NCBI RefSeq assembly: GCF_003991905.1
Contig: NZ_RSCL01000033.1
Coordinates: 1-64,000, forward strand
Reading direction: 5' to 3'
DNA from: Dulcicalothrix desertica PCC 7102
Lineage (GTDB): Bacteria > Cyanobacteriota > Cyanobacteriia > Cyanobacteriales > Nostocaceae
Length of the DNA: 64,000 nt
This document shows, piece by piece, positions 42,782 to 51,392 of the stretch. Under the pieces are notes generated by a model, which saw only the letters and a program-made list of their open reading frames with translations, was not told the DNA's origin and made no database searches. The translations under genes and the position numbers were made by a program. Numbering within the stretch: position 1 is the first letter of the stretch; each line of letters begins with the position of its first letter.

Positions 42782-43552
42782 GGCATAACACCGCAAACCG
42801 CTAACTTCCGTTGTTATGGAATCTTCTAATTTTGCTGGGTCGTTATCTGGCAAGCTTCCACCCTGTAGTTGCAAAATATCTTCAGCTTGCATGTCTAACA
42901 TCCATTCATTGAACTGTTCGCGCGTAACTTGTTCACCAATTGTTCTGCGAATACGGTAAATAGGCACTAAATTATCTAGGTTATAATCGCGGTTAAGTTG
43001 CTTATATACTTCTAGGGCAACTGTTTTAAACTTATCGTAAGATTTAATTTCGCCCTTTTTCGCATTGCTGCTACTATTTGTTACTGGCACCGAGGCTGTA
43101 GCTACTATACTATTATTTTCACTAATCCATTTTAGCAAGGCATTTGCCGTCCAAGTAGGAACTGTAGTACCTTCAAACTTAAGAGCAGCACTTTTTAATA
43201 CTTCGCTCAATGCTTCCAAACCCTTCGGCGCCACTAATGAATAGCCATTTTTAGAACTTACTAGCACGCCTTCCTTCTCTAACTGGGTAATTACTTCTTG
43301 ATAATCTGCAACTTTTTTACCCTTGGAAACAATTCGTTTGCTCAATTCGCCGCGCTTCACTTCGCGTGTGGCGCCTCCTAAATCCCATAAACTGAGTAAA
43401 AGGCGAGTTTTGACTTGGTTTTCTGTTGTTTTTAAAGCAATTTTAGCTGGCGCCATAACTATATATGTATATCTATCAGCACCAGTATAGTTTTTAATAT
43501 ATTTTTCAACGGTTGGAAAAATACTGAAAAATTCTTCAGATAATTTTTTCAA
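42767..43552 (-). CDS. Winged-helix-like protein, first gene of a putative system
   Basis: The 261-residue protein contains a segment of winged-helix character (about 50-115): TRLLLSLWDLGGATREVKRGELSKRI, then VADYQEVITQLEKEGVLV and KNGYSLVAPKGLEAL, i.e. helix-helix-helix-wing. A second segment (about 180-250) YRIRRTIGEQVTREQFNEWML...DILQLQGG is similar in style. It is the first gene of the three-gene minus-strand module, 66 bases before the ATPase start. A DNA-binding or regulatory function is likely; the family is not recognised. Confidence 0.62.
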   Translation of the reverse strand: MKKLSEEFFSIFPTVEKYIKNYTGADRYTYIVMAPAKIALKTTENQVKTRLLLSLWDLGGATREVKRGELSKRIVSKGKKVADYQEVITQLEKEGVLVSSKNGYSLVAPKGLEALSEVLKSAALKFEGTTVPTWTANALLKWISENNSIVATASVPVTNSSSNAKKGEIKSYDKFKTVALEVYKQLNRDYNLDNLVPIYRIRRTIGEQVTREQFNEWMLDMQAEDILQLQGGSLPDNDPAKLEDSITTEVSGLRCYAKLLK

Positions 43553-43677
43553 TAAACTTTTAATCTAAGTAAATTCACTACCTAAACCAAACCAATGAAT
43601 GGAACGGGCTTTCTCTTGCCCCGTCCCTAAAAATATATAAACTAAAATTACAAACTAACCCAATCAGGAAAAAGCAC

Positions 43678-43872
43678 CTAACTCTCATCTTGCTCAGTAG
43701 AATCTAAATTTTCTAACCACTGCTGAATAACCTCTCTTAGCTTCTCAGGGTAGTTTGGAATAGCTTTGACTTTATCTCTCATGCTAGGAGATACTCGAAT
43801 ATTGAGATTAGCGGTTAATGGTTCATCTCTATTCGTTGTAAATTTACCACTTTCATCTTTATAAAGATTCAT
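43678..43872 (-). CDS. Small hypothetical protein, ribbon-helix-helix-like
   Basis: The chosen ATG gives 64 residues; a GTG 9 codons upstream is also open. The sequence NLNIRVSPSMRDKVKAIPNY followed by PEKLREVIQQWLENL has the strand-helix-helix pattern of small RHH-type regulators or antitoxins. It lies upstream of the three-gene module on the same strand (125 bases away) and diverges from the next gene, so it may regulate one of them. No SD sequence is visible. Confidence 0.5.
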   Translation of the reverse strand: MNLYKDESGKFTTNRDEPLTANLNIRVSPSMRDKVKAIPNYPEKLREVIQQWLENLDSTEQDES

Positions 43873-43994
43873 TTTAACTATTGCAATAAACGTGTTCACA
43901 TGGAAAAGTATAAGCAGGTAGGAAATTAAGCTTGACCGGCACTTTCCTACCCACTATCTCAATTCACACTTTTGAACCAAGACAATCTAATTAT

Positions 43995-44507
43995 ATGCAT
44001 AATGCTGCATTCGGACGTTCGCGGTACCTTGCGGGTAACATGCTAGAGTTACAAACACTTGCGAAGCTCTATGGTATACCTCCAATGGGTAATCCTAAAA
44101 TGATGATTAATTGGGTAGATGCTTTAGTTGAGTATTTGCCAGAAGCAAAAGTAGTCACTTGGGGAGCATTACGCGATAAGCAAGGGTTTATACTTCAGAG
44201 TCTAAAAATGAGTTTACTTGAAACTCTTAAGTTTGTAGATAATGACCATAACCCTAACGCTGCACAGCTAGCAATACTCGCGCGCTTGATAGAGCTACGT
44301 CCTAGATATCATGACCTGGGACACTTATTTGATGAAAAAGGGCTTAAAGCTGAAGAGAGATTATGTACTGAGGTTTTATGGAAGATATACCAAGCTAGGC
44401 AACGGGAGCATCCACTTTTGGAAGAAACACAAATTATATGGCGCCGGAGACCTTACTATATGGTTGGTCTAAAAAAGTCTATCTGCCGAAAGTGGATGCT
44501 CCCCTAG
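43995..44507 (+). CDS. Hypothetical protein, 3' end replaced by a MITE
   Basis: From the ATG at 43995 the protein has 170 residues; a TTG at 43932 would add 21. The body (HNAAFGRSRYLAGNMLELQTLAKLYGIPP, then NWVDALVEYLPEAKVVTWG and a long helical region) is not a family I recognise. The last 34 residues are encoded by a 100-bp inserted element. Removing the element and one copy of its 9-bp duplication restores an uninterrupted frame ending ARQLLTEALELITDL at 44550, just before a terminator. So the natural C-terminus has been lost; whether the altered protein still works is unknown. Confidence 0.6.
   Translation: MHNAAFGRSRYLAGNMLELQTLAKLYGIPPMGNPKMMINWVDALVEYLPEAKVVTWGALRDKQGFILQSLKMSLLETLKFVDNDHNPNAAQLAILARLIELRPRYHDLGHLFDEKGLKAEERLCTEVLWKIYQARQREHPLLEETQIIWRRRPYYMVGLKKSICRKWMLP
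44404..44503. mobile_element. 100-bp MITE with perfect inverted ends and 9-bp target duplication
   Basis: The element begins GGGAGCATCCACTTT and ends AAAGTGGATGCTCCC, exact reverse complements over 15 bp. It is flanked immediately by the direct repeat CTAGGCAAC at 44395-44403 and 44504-44512, a 9-bp target site duplication. It has no coding capacity and contains one GGCGCC. It was presumably moved in trans by a transposase elsewhere; 9-bp duplications are usual in IS4-like and some other families. Confidence 0.9.
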
Positions 44508-44560
44508 GCAACTACTTACTGAAGCTTTAGAACTAATAACTGATTTATAAACAAATTAAG

Positions 44561-44588
44561 GGAAGGGCTAAAAATCCTTCCTTTTTTT
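44561..44588 (+). terminator. Rho-independent terminator of the MITE-interrupted gene
   Basis: GGAAGG and CCTTCC arms around a short A-rich loop, followed by seven T (44582-44588). It lies 11 bases after the ancestral stop codon (44548-44550), which supports the reconstruction of the original gene end. Confidence 0.8.
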
Positions 44589-45083
44589 TACGCTTACATT
44601 AGTGGTCTGTGTCATTTATTTTGGCAGGTTGGTGCCAATAGTTAGATTCTGAGGTATCGGCGCCAATTTCCAATCTCCCTTAGAGTTGATTTATAAAGTA
44701 AATATTAAACTTCCGTTTGTTGGGTTACGCAAAGCCTCCACCCAACCTACGTTTCAGCTATTTAAGATTTACTTTATAAATGATGTCTGACTTTATTCTC
44801 TGTGTTCTCTGTGTCTCTGTGGTAATAATATTTACTCTAAAATTAAACTTTATTGATTATTTTATGTGTAAGTTTGATATATTTTTATCGAATTCAAACT
44901 GTGTACTGAGAATATAATTACGAATCAAATCTAGTTATAATAGAGGTTTGAGTAATTTGTAAAAAGCAATTAAAATGACAAATTTAGAGAAATAATAGTA
45001 AATTTTATACTTGCACAAGGCAGGATAATAACTGGATAAGGGATATATTTTTTATTAAATGCACTAATCGCGGCAATAAATAA
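44589..45083. other. Intergenic region with nested repeats
   Basis: This stretch contains GGTTGGTGCCAATAG and a GGCGCC, the inverted-repeat element at 44689-44781, and a CTCTGTGTTCTCTGTGTCTC run whose inverse is seen near 38.2 kb. It ends in about 200 AT-rich bases which probably hold the promoter of the acyl-CoA dehydrogenase gene. No gene is visible. Confidence 0.5.
44689..44781. repeat. 93-bp element with perfect 15-bp inverted ends
   Basis: ATTTATAAAGTAAAT at the left is the exact reverse complement of ATTTACTTTATAAAT at the right. The interior carries a GTTGGGTTACGCAAAGCCTC piece and a CCACCCAACCTACG piece of the GTAGGTTGGG family. I see no clear target duplication, so mobility is uncertain. 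Confidence 0.6.
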
Positions 45084-46277
45084 ATGATTGATTTAAGCCT
45101 AACACCAGAACAGCAGTTATTGAAGCAAACAGCGCATGACTTCGCTTTGAATGAGGTTCAGCCAATTGTTGAAAAGATTGATTCAAGCGATTCTCATGTC
45201 GAACCTTGGGATTTGTGTAAAAATTTTTTTTCTAAAGGAGTTGATTTAGGATTTACTCTGTTATTACTTCCTGCTGAGTACGGTGGTAAAGGTAAAAAGT
45301 GTGTAGACTTGGTATTGGTTTTAGAAGAACTCGGCGCCGTTGATGTGAGTGTTGCTAGCAGTTACTTTAATCTTACTGCTGCAATGGCGCTTTTTATTAC
45401 CAGGGCTGGAACGAGCGAACAAAAAGAGCGTATATTATCCAAAGTCAGTAACTCTGAGCCTTTTTTGTTTAGTGCCGCAGAGAGTGAGCCAAATGTGGCA
45501 ACTTCAGATATGTTTTGCCCCATGCCAGATGCCAAAATTGGTATGAAGACATTCGCGCAAAGGGAAGGCGATACATATATTCTCAAGGGTGAAAAGTCAT
45601 TATTAGTTACAAACGCTGGTATTGCCGATGGATATTTTATTATCGCGCGTACAGACGAAGATAAACCAATGCGTGATAGTCTTTCGTTGTTCTACGTTGA
45701 AGCTGATACACCCGGTTTGAAATTTGGTGAACGTACATCGCTTATTGGCTGGAAACCCTCACATCATGCAGCTATTCATCTTGATAATGTGCGAGTTCAC
45801 GAAAAAAACCGAATTGGACAAGAGGGACAAGCGGCAGAATTATTAATGTTGCTTCCAGAAGTCGCTATTGGACTTGCTGCTTCTTATGTAGGTTTAGCGC
45901 GCGCTGCATATGAGTACGCTGTTGATTATGCTAAGAAACGAGTCAGCTGGGGTCGTCCTATTATCGAACATCAAGCTGTTGCGTTGAAATTAGCTGATAT
46001 GATGGTGAACACCCAAGCTGCAAGATTGATGGTATGGGATGCAGCTTGCTGTGCAGAGACAAATCCTTTTCTTGCTGCAACAGTAAAGGCGCCTTCAAGT
46101 AAGACTTTTGCTGTAGATGTTGCAATTAAAAACGCGCAATTAGCACTTGAAATTCTTGGTGGGTATGGAACTACTACACAATCAAAAGCTGGTAAGTTTC
46201 TTAATGATGCAATGATTGGCTATTCTTGTGATTTTACGCGCGAGATATTGCGTCTTGGTCTTGTGATGTCTATGTAA
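45084..46277 (+). CDS. Acyl-CoA dehydrogenase family protein
   Basis: This 397-residue flavoprotein has the ACAD three-domain layout. The N-terminal helices (LTPEQQLLKQTAHDFALNEVQPI) are followed by an AEYGGKG loop, a flavin-binding middle strand (LKGEKSLLVTNAGIADGYFIIAR) and a C-terminal helical domain (AKKRVSWGRPIIEHQAVALKLADM, ILGGYGTT). The usual catalytic glutamate region reads MIGYSCDFTREILR, without the familiar YEGT sequence, so the base may lie elsewhere. Such genes are unusual in cyanobacteria, which mostly lack beta-oxidation; a specialised acyl or amino-acid-derived substrate is possible. It is monocistronic. Confidence 0.85.
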   Translation: MIDLSLTPEQQLLKQTAHDFALNEVQPIVEKIDSSDSHVEPWDLCKNFFSKGVDLGFTLLLLPAEYGGKGKKCVDLVLVLEELGAVDVSVASSYFNLTAAMALFITRAGTSEQKERILSKVSNSEPFLFSAAESEPNVATSDMFCPMPDAKIGMKTFAQREGDTYILKGEKSLLVTNAGIADGYFIIARTDEDKPMRDSLSLFYVEADTPGLKFGERTSLIGWKPSHHAAIHLDNVRVHEKNRIGQEGQAAELLMLLPEVAIGLAASYVGLARAAYEYAVDYAKKRVSWGRPIIEHQAVALKLADMMVNTQAARLMVWDAACCAETNPFLAATVKAPSSKTFAVDVAIKNAQLALEILGGYGTTTQSKAGKFLNDAMIGYSCDFTREILRLGLVMSM

Positions 46278-46280
46278 TAC

Positions 46281-46345
46281 AAAGGGACGGGCAAGGATGC
46301 CCATCCCACAAGATTTTATCCCACAAGATTTTATCCCACAAGATT
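46281..46345. repeat. CTTGTGG-type repeat with a tandem tail
   Basis: GGGACGGGCAAGGATGCCCA is followed by three copies of ATCCCACAAGATT(TT) in 15-bp steps. It lies between the convergent acyl-CoA dehydrogenase and sugar porter genes. Confidence 0.75.
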
Positions 46346-46347
46346 AA

Positions 46348-47757
46348 TTACATTTCTTCTAATTCTTTACCTTTGGTTTCCCTAATTAACAAAATTATAA
46401 AGAAGATAGAAATTGCTGAGGCAATGGTATATAAACCATATGCGGAACCCAAGCCAAAGTTTTTCAGCAAAGGAGGAAACGAAGTAGATATAACAAAATT
46501 CGCAAGCCACTGTACTGCAGCAGCTAAAGATAACGCCGCAGCGCGAATTCTATTATTAAACATTTCTCCTAACATTACCCAAACAATTGGACCCCAGGAG
46601 AAACCAAAGAACACTACATATAAATTCGCTGCAATCAAAGCGATAATTCCCGCTGTACCAGAAAGGGTAGGATTACCTGTAACTGCATCTACACTGGCGC
46701 CACCAAAAATGACAGTCAAAGTACCCAGAGTTACCGTCATTCCAATAGAACCAATCACAAGTAAAGGTTTGCGACCAAATTTATCTACATATGCAATTGC
46801 AATCAAGGTAGTCAAAATATTTACAACACCAGTAATAACGGTAATCAGTAAAGAATCCTTTTCTGAGAATCCCACTGCCTGCCAAAGAACGCTGCTGTAA
46901 TAAAAAATCACATTAATACCGACAAACTGTTGCAGAATCGATAATCCCATACCTACCCAAACGATTGGTAGTAATCCACCACTGCGACTCAACAAGTCAG
47001 AAAATTTAGGCTTGCGTTCCGTCATCACAGTTTGGCGAATTTCATCTATCTTGGCTTCAACATCACCACCAAGCACTTTTTTCAGCACTACCCCTGCTTG
47101 CTCGTAACGTTGTTGAGCAATTAAATATCGTGGTGACTCCGGAATCTTCAACGCAGCTAGTCCATACAATACCGCAGGTGGAACTTCCGCCCAAAACATC
47201 CATTGCCATGCTGTCATTCCAAACCAAAACGGCGCCTCTGCCGAACCTGCTGTAGATGCAATAAAGTAATTACATAACAGTGCTATAAATATTCCTACAA
47301 CTATTGCTAACTGTTGTAGTGAACCTAATCTTCCTCGCAAATGAGCAGGCGCCACTTCAGCAATATACGCTGGAGCAATCACGCTTGCCATGCCAACAGC
47401 AACTCCACCTACAGAGCGCCAAAATATAAAATCCCAAATCCCAAAGGGCACTCCAGAACCAATTGCACTCAATGTAAACAAAATTGAAGCAGCCACCATC
47501 GTTTTAACTCGACCTTGCCTGTCAGCGATTGGTCCAGCTATCCAGGCGCCAGCAGCCGAAGCTAACAACGCCGAAGATACTGCAAACCCCGTCATAAAGC
47601 TATCAATATTGAACGCTTTGCTCAAAGCTGAAACGGCGCCATTAATTACAGCAGTATCAAAACCAAATAAAAAACCACCTAGTGCTGCGGCGATTGCAAT
47701 TAAAATTACATAACTTGTATTTTGTTGTTTCGTCAAAACTTGACTGTTAGATGCCAT
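46348..47757 (-). CDS. Sugar porter of the major facilitator superfamily (GlcP-like)
   Basis: From the ATG at 47757 the protein has 469 residues and twelve expected helices. Sugar-porter signatures are GGFLFGFDTAVINGA (helix 1), GPIADRQGRVKTM (loop 2-3), RSVGGVAVGMASVIAPAYIAEVAP, PESPRYLI after helix 6, QQFVGINVIFYYSSVL (helix 7) and YVDKFGRKPLL (loop 8-9). The QQ..GINV-YY set is typical of glucose or hexose transport. The long acidic loop near 350-365 is normal. It probably works as a proton symporter for glucose, fructose or similar sugars. Confidence 0.92.
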   Translation of the reverse strand: MASNSQVLTKQQNTSYVILIAIAAALGGFLFGFDTAVINGAVSALSKAFNIDSFMTGFAVSSALLASAAGAWIAGPIADRQGRVKTMVAASILFTLSAIGSGVPFGIWDFIFWRSVGGVAVGMASVIAPAYIAEVAPAHLRGRLGSLQQLAIVVGIFIALLCNYFIASTAGSAEAPFWFGMTAWQWMFWAEVPPAVLYGLAALKIPESPRYLIAQQRYEQAGVVLKKVLGGDVEAKIDEIRQTVMTERKPKFSDLLSRSGGLLPIVWVGMGLSILQQFVGINVIFYYSSVLWQAVGFSEKDSLLITVITGVVNILTTLIAIAYVDKFGRKPLLVIGSIGMTVTLGTLTVIFGGASVDAVTGNPTLSGTAGIIALIAANLYVVFFGFSWGPIVWVMLGEMFNNRIRAAALSLAAAVQWLANFVISTSFPPLLKNFGLGSAYGLYTIASAISIFFIILLIRETKGKELEEM

Positions 47758-47763
47758 TTCCAA

Positions 47764-48171
47764 TTCCCTAACTTTTTTTGATTACGTTGGGGCGGGTTCA
47801 CAAATACCCTAATGGTAAATTAAAAATATTGATAAACCCGCCCTTACAGTATTGATGCCACAGGTAAACTTGCTCGCATAAGTCTATGCGAGTAACGTCA
47901 GTTGTATTAAATTAATCTCTCCCCTACTAATTCAATTTTTATACTTATGCGTTATTTAGTTCTCTATTAATAGGCAGATAAATTTAGAAATGTCAATAGA
48001 GTCTTACCCCTTAATATAGACTGTATGTAAAGTTTTGTAATGTTTTAACTAAAATTATTAAATAAATATTAAGTATATTGAGCTATGTATAAAAAACAAT
48101 GTAATATCCCAAATCACATTTGTGTTCAATTTGCCTCTTGGTGCATCAAAAGAATCGAAAGAAAGCTGTTT
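47764..48171. other. Divergent spacer with repeat hairpins
   Basis: The region holds a GGGCGGGTTCACA...GATAAACCCGCCC inverted repeat (about 47791-47850) related to the G-rich repeat at 28741, and a CTCGCATA-AGTC-TATGCGAG hairpin (47873-47892). The remainder is AT-rich and must contain the promoters for the sugar porter and the GH31 gene. The frame of the GH31 gene is open from 48085, but its signal peptide starts only at 48172. Confidence 0.5.
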
Positions 48172-51100
48172 ATGAAAAGCATATCCCTATTAATTCTCTC
48201 CTTACTACTATCTACTTTCGCTAGTCCAGCACTCGCAGAAGTTAAGCGAGCTAAATTTAGTAACAGCGGTCAAAACCTAATTGTCGAAATATTAGATAAT
48301 GACTTAATTCATTTTGAATTCTCTACTAAGAAAGATAATGATAATAGTTTTGATATCAATACTCCTTTGTCTACCTCACCGATGATTTATCGGAAAAACT
48401 ACCCAGGCCCATCGGTTTATTCCCAAAATAAAAATATTATCGAGACAAGTGACATTCAAGTTAACGTTAATCAAAGCAGTCTATGTATTTCTCTATTTGA
48501 TAAAGTAAAAAAAGCTGCATTAACTACCGTTTGTCCACAAGATTTACAACAAGATTGGAAAGGTTTAACTCTGGCGCCGGAAAAAATAGAGAATGTTTAT
48601 GGTTTGGGACAGCAGTTTAAAAAATTGGGTACTGCTGATGGTGACTGGTTGAGTCATGGAGTACGCGAAGAACAACCCAAATGGCAAGAACAAGCGCATG
48701 GAAATGGTTTTATGCCATTTGGCTCTGCGGGGATGGTGGGAAATGTCCAGTTTCCAATTATGTATGGTTTGGGGAAAAATAATCTCAACTATGCTCTATT
48801 TCTCGATAACCCTTACAAACAACGCTGGGACTTTACGAACAACCCTTGGAAAGTCCAAATGTGGGGTGAGCAAATTCGTTTTTATATCATGACAGGTAAA
48901 GATTTACCCGACTTACGTCGTGATTATCTTGAATTAGTCGGTAAACCCCTCGTTCCACCAAAAAAAGCTTTTGGAATGTGGGTTTCAGAATTTGGTTACA
49001 AAAACTGGAACCAAGTTAAAACACTTCGCGATGGTTTACGCACAGATAAGTTTCCTGTTGATGGATTTGTTTTGGACTTGCAATGGTTTGGAGGAATTAT
49101 TAAAGACAGTCCTGATAGTCCTATGGGAAAATTGGACTGGGACGAAACCAGTAACGATGGTAATAACTTTGAATTTCCTAACCCTGCTTCATATATATCT
49201 AATTTTCTACAAGATGGTATTGGTTTAGTTGCCATTGAAGAAGCTTACATCAGTAAAAATACCAATACTTTTGCACCAATGCAAGGCGCCAATCTATTGG
49301 CTTATAACAAAACAAACAATCAATGTGATGCCAGCAGCCAATCTGCACCCGTAATTCTCAAAAACTGGTTTGGTGAAGCTGGGATGGTAGATTGGTCGGA
49401 TAAAGCTGCTGGTGAATGGGTACATGAAAATAGACGGTTTCCGAATTTAGTGCAAAAAGGAATTCTTGGTCATTGGACAGATTTAGGAGAACCCGAAAAG
49501 TACGATGGTAATGCTTGTTATGAAGGTGTGGAAGTTGCAGCAGGTCAACGCAAAAATCAGCACCGAGATATCCACAACCTTTACAACTTGTTTTGGAACC
49601 AATCTATATATGATGGTTATTTCCGTCATCGTAACGAAATCAACCGTAGACCTTTTATTGTCACACGCTCCGGCGCCCCAGGTACTCAAAGATATGGCGC
49701 CGCAATGTGGTCGGGGGATATTGGTTCTAACTTAGAATTACTTGCGACTCATATAAATTCGCATATGCATATGTCTTTTTCAGGCATTGATTACTATGGG
49801 TCAGATATTGGTGGTTTCCGGCGTGAAGGTATCCCTTATAACGAAAATCATTCAGGGAATTTACAGTATCAAGCCGAAATGTATACACAGTGGTTTGCAA
49901 ATGGCGCCTGGTTTGATGTACCCGTTCGTCCCCACACAGACAATAGTTTCCAAACAGCAAAACGCTATGAAACATCACCCAATTTAGTTGGTTATAAACA
50001 AATCAATTTAGCAAATACTCGCCAGCGTTATGAATTAACCCCTTACTATTATTCTCTCGCTTACCGGGCACATTTATTCGCTGAACCCTTAATTGCTCCC
50101 CTTGTCTTTTATTTCCAAAATGATCCAGTAGTTAGAAACATGGGAAATCAGAAATTAATCGGTAAAGATATTATGGTAGGTGTCGTTGCTAAACATGGCG
50201 AATACGAACGCGACATTTATTTACCCAAGGGCCAATGGATAAATTACCATACTAATCAATGGTTAAATAGTTCAGGTGAATGGCTAAAATCTTTTCCTAC
50301 TTATATAGATGCTATTCTCCGCTTACCTACTTTTGTTCGCTCCGGCGCCATTATTCCATTAATGCACGTCGATGCTGAAACCAAAAACGTTTTAGGAGCA
50401 GGAAATTCAAAGAATGACCTAATTCTCAAAGTTTACCCAGACGAAAGAAACAGCCAATTTACACTCTACGAAGATGATGGTTCCACTATCAGCTATACTG
50501 AAAACAAAGAGCCAATATATCAAACCAGAACCACAGATATTAAAGCTGTAAAATCAGGAAACATCGCGACAGTTAATATAGAAAAAGCTAAAGGCGCCTA
50601 TAAAGGAGCAATTCAACAGCGAAATAATATAGTACAATTAGTCGCTCTTAACGCCAAAGCTACTGCTGTAACTGTAAATGGTACAAAATTACCTCAACTT
50701 AATAATAAAACTGAATTTGAAGGCGCCGATCGTGGTTGGTACAATGCCGGAGATAACTTAATTATTGCTAAATCGGGAATTATTGGCGCCGAACAAAACA
50801 AAGAATTTAAATTTAATCTAACTAGCATTCCAACTACAACATCTATCAACTTTGTATGTGATAACGCTTGGACAAAACCCGGAGAAAGCATATACGTAGT
50901 AGGAAACCAACCGCAGCTAGGAAACTGGGACACCAATAAAGCAAAAGTATTATCACCAAATGTTTACCACGAATATATTTACAACCCACCACCAAACCAT
51001 AACGGCCCAGGTCCAAAAACACCAAAATGGACAGGTTTAATATCTGGGTTATCACTTAACACATCAATTCAATGGAAATGTGTGAAAAAACTCAGTGACG

Positions 51101-51186
51101 GCAAATGGCAATGGCAAACAGGAGACAATAATCAAATTCAAACTAAAAACATCACCTACTCAGGTTCAATCAAACGAAAACTGTAG
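48172..51186 (+). CDS. Secreted glycoside hydrolase family 31 enzyme with C-terminal CBM20
   Basis: From the ATG at 48172, chosen because it begins a clean signal peptide (MKSISLLILS...SPALA, cut near 22), the protein has 1004 residues. A GH31 domain spans about 25-800 with the nucleophile D437 in HWTDLGEPE and the probable acid/base D516 in MWSGDIGS. The C-terminal 115 residues are a starch-binding CBM20 module (ESIYVVGNQPQLGNWD). This points to extracellular action on alpha-glucans as alpha-glucosidase or alpha-glucosyltransferase. The divergent GlcP-like porter could take up the released sugar. Confidence 0.92.
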   Translation: MKSISLLILSLLLSTFASPALAEVKRAKFSNSGQNLIVEILDNDLIHFEFSTKKDNDNSFDINTPLSTSPMIYRKNYPGPSVYSQNKNIIETSDIQVNVNQSSLCISLFDKVKKAALTTVCPQDLQQDWKGLTLAPEKIENVYGLGQQFKKLGTADGDWLSHGVREEQPKWQEQAHGNGFMPFGSAGMVGNVQFPIMYGLGKNNLNYALFLDNPYKQRWDFTNNPWKVQMWGEQIRFYIMTGKDLPDLRRDYLELVGKPLVPPKKAFGMWVSEFGYKNWNQVKTLRDGLRTDKFPVDGFVLDLQWFGGIIKDSPDSPMGKLDWDETSNDGNNFEFPNPASYISNFLQDGIGLVAIEEAYISKNTNTFAPMQGANLLAYNKTNNQCDASSQSAPVILKNWFGEAGMVDWSDKAAGEWVHENRRFPNLVQKGILGHWTDLGEPEKYDGNACYEGVEVAAGQRKNQHRDIHNLYNLFWNQSIYDGYFRHRNEINRRPFIVTRSGAPGTQRYGAAMWSGDIGSNLELLATHINSHMHMSFSGIDYYGSDIGGFRREGIPYNENHSGNLQYQAEMYTQWFANGAWFDVPVRPHTDNSFQTAKRYETSPNLVGYKQINLANTRQRYELTPYYYSLAYRAHLFAEPLIAPLVFYFQNDPVVRNMGNQKLIGKDIMVGVVAKHGEYERDIYLPKGQWINYHTNQWLNSSGEWLKSFPTYIDAILRLPTFVRSGAIIPLMHVDAETKNVLGAGNSKNDLILKVYPDERNSQFTLYEDDGSTISYTENKEPIYQTRTTDIKAVKSGNIATVNIEKAKGAYKGAIQQRNNIVQLVALNAKATAVTVNGTKLPQLNNKTEFEGADRGWYNAGDNLIIAKSGIIGAEQNKEFKFNLTSIPTTTSINFVCDNAWTKPGESIYVVGNQPQLGNWDTNKAKVLSPNVYHEYIYNPPPNHNGPGPKTPKWTGLISGLSLNTSIQWKCVKKLSDGKWQWQTGDNNQIQTKNITYSGSIKRKL

Positions 51187-51221
51187 GAACCCAACATAAA
51201 ACTTATTTAATTTAATGCCAA

Positions 51222-51263
51222 AACAGATGTAGAGACGTGATATACCACGTCTCTACATCTGTT
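51222..51263. repeat. Long GTAGAGACG palindrome
   Basis: Exact 18-bp arms AACAGATGTAGAGACGTG and CACGTCTCTACATCTGTT around a 6-base loop; the same family as at 36955 and 56591, extended outwards. It could terminate the GH31 message, although the downstream side is A-rich rather than T-rich. Confidence 0.8.
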
Positions 51264-51267
51264 AAAA

Positions 51268-51387
51268 ATGATACAACGAGGACGAGACCCCCAGCATTAT
51301 GAAATTGTTCCCAAAGAAGCAAATTTGTTAACTTTTGAACAGTTTAACGATGAACTAACAAAAATCCAAGCAATTAAGGAGGAATAG
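51268..51387 (+). CDS. Short ORF upstream of the paralogous hypothetical gene
   Basis: A 39-codon frame (MIQRGRDPQHYEIVPKEANL...) ends 5 bases before the next ATG, and its last codons include the GGAGGAA ribosome site of that gene. The composition is protein-like (LTFEQFNDELTKIQA). It may be a small coupled protein or the decayed end of a larger one. I cannot name it. Confidence 0.35.
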   Translation: MIQRGRDPQHYEIVPKEANLLTFEQFNDELTKIQAIKEE

Positions 51388-51392
51388 AGTTA

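Noticed and set aside
44404-44503. Reading the inverted repeat as a transcription terminator
   Set aside because: The exact 9-bp direct duplication outside perfect 15-bp ends, and the restored frame on excision, fit an insertion much better; the real terminator is at 44561-44588.
46373-47713. Two long plus-strand frames (175 and 107 codons)
   Set aside because: They are antisense shadows of the sugar porter gene, rich in P, T and A as expected for such shadows.
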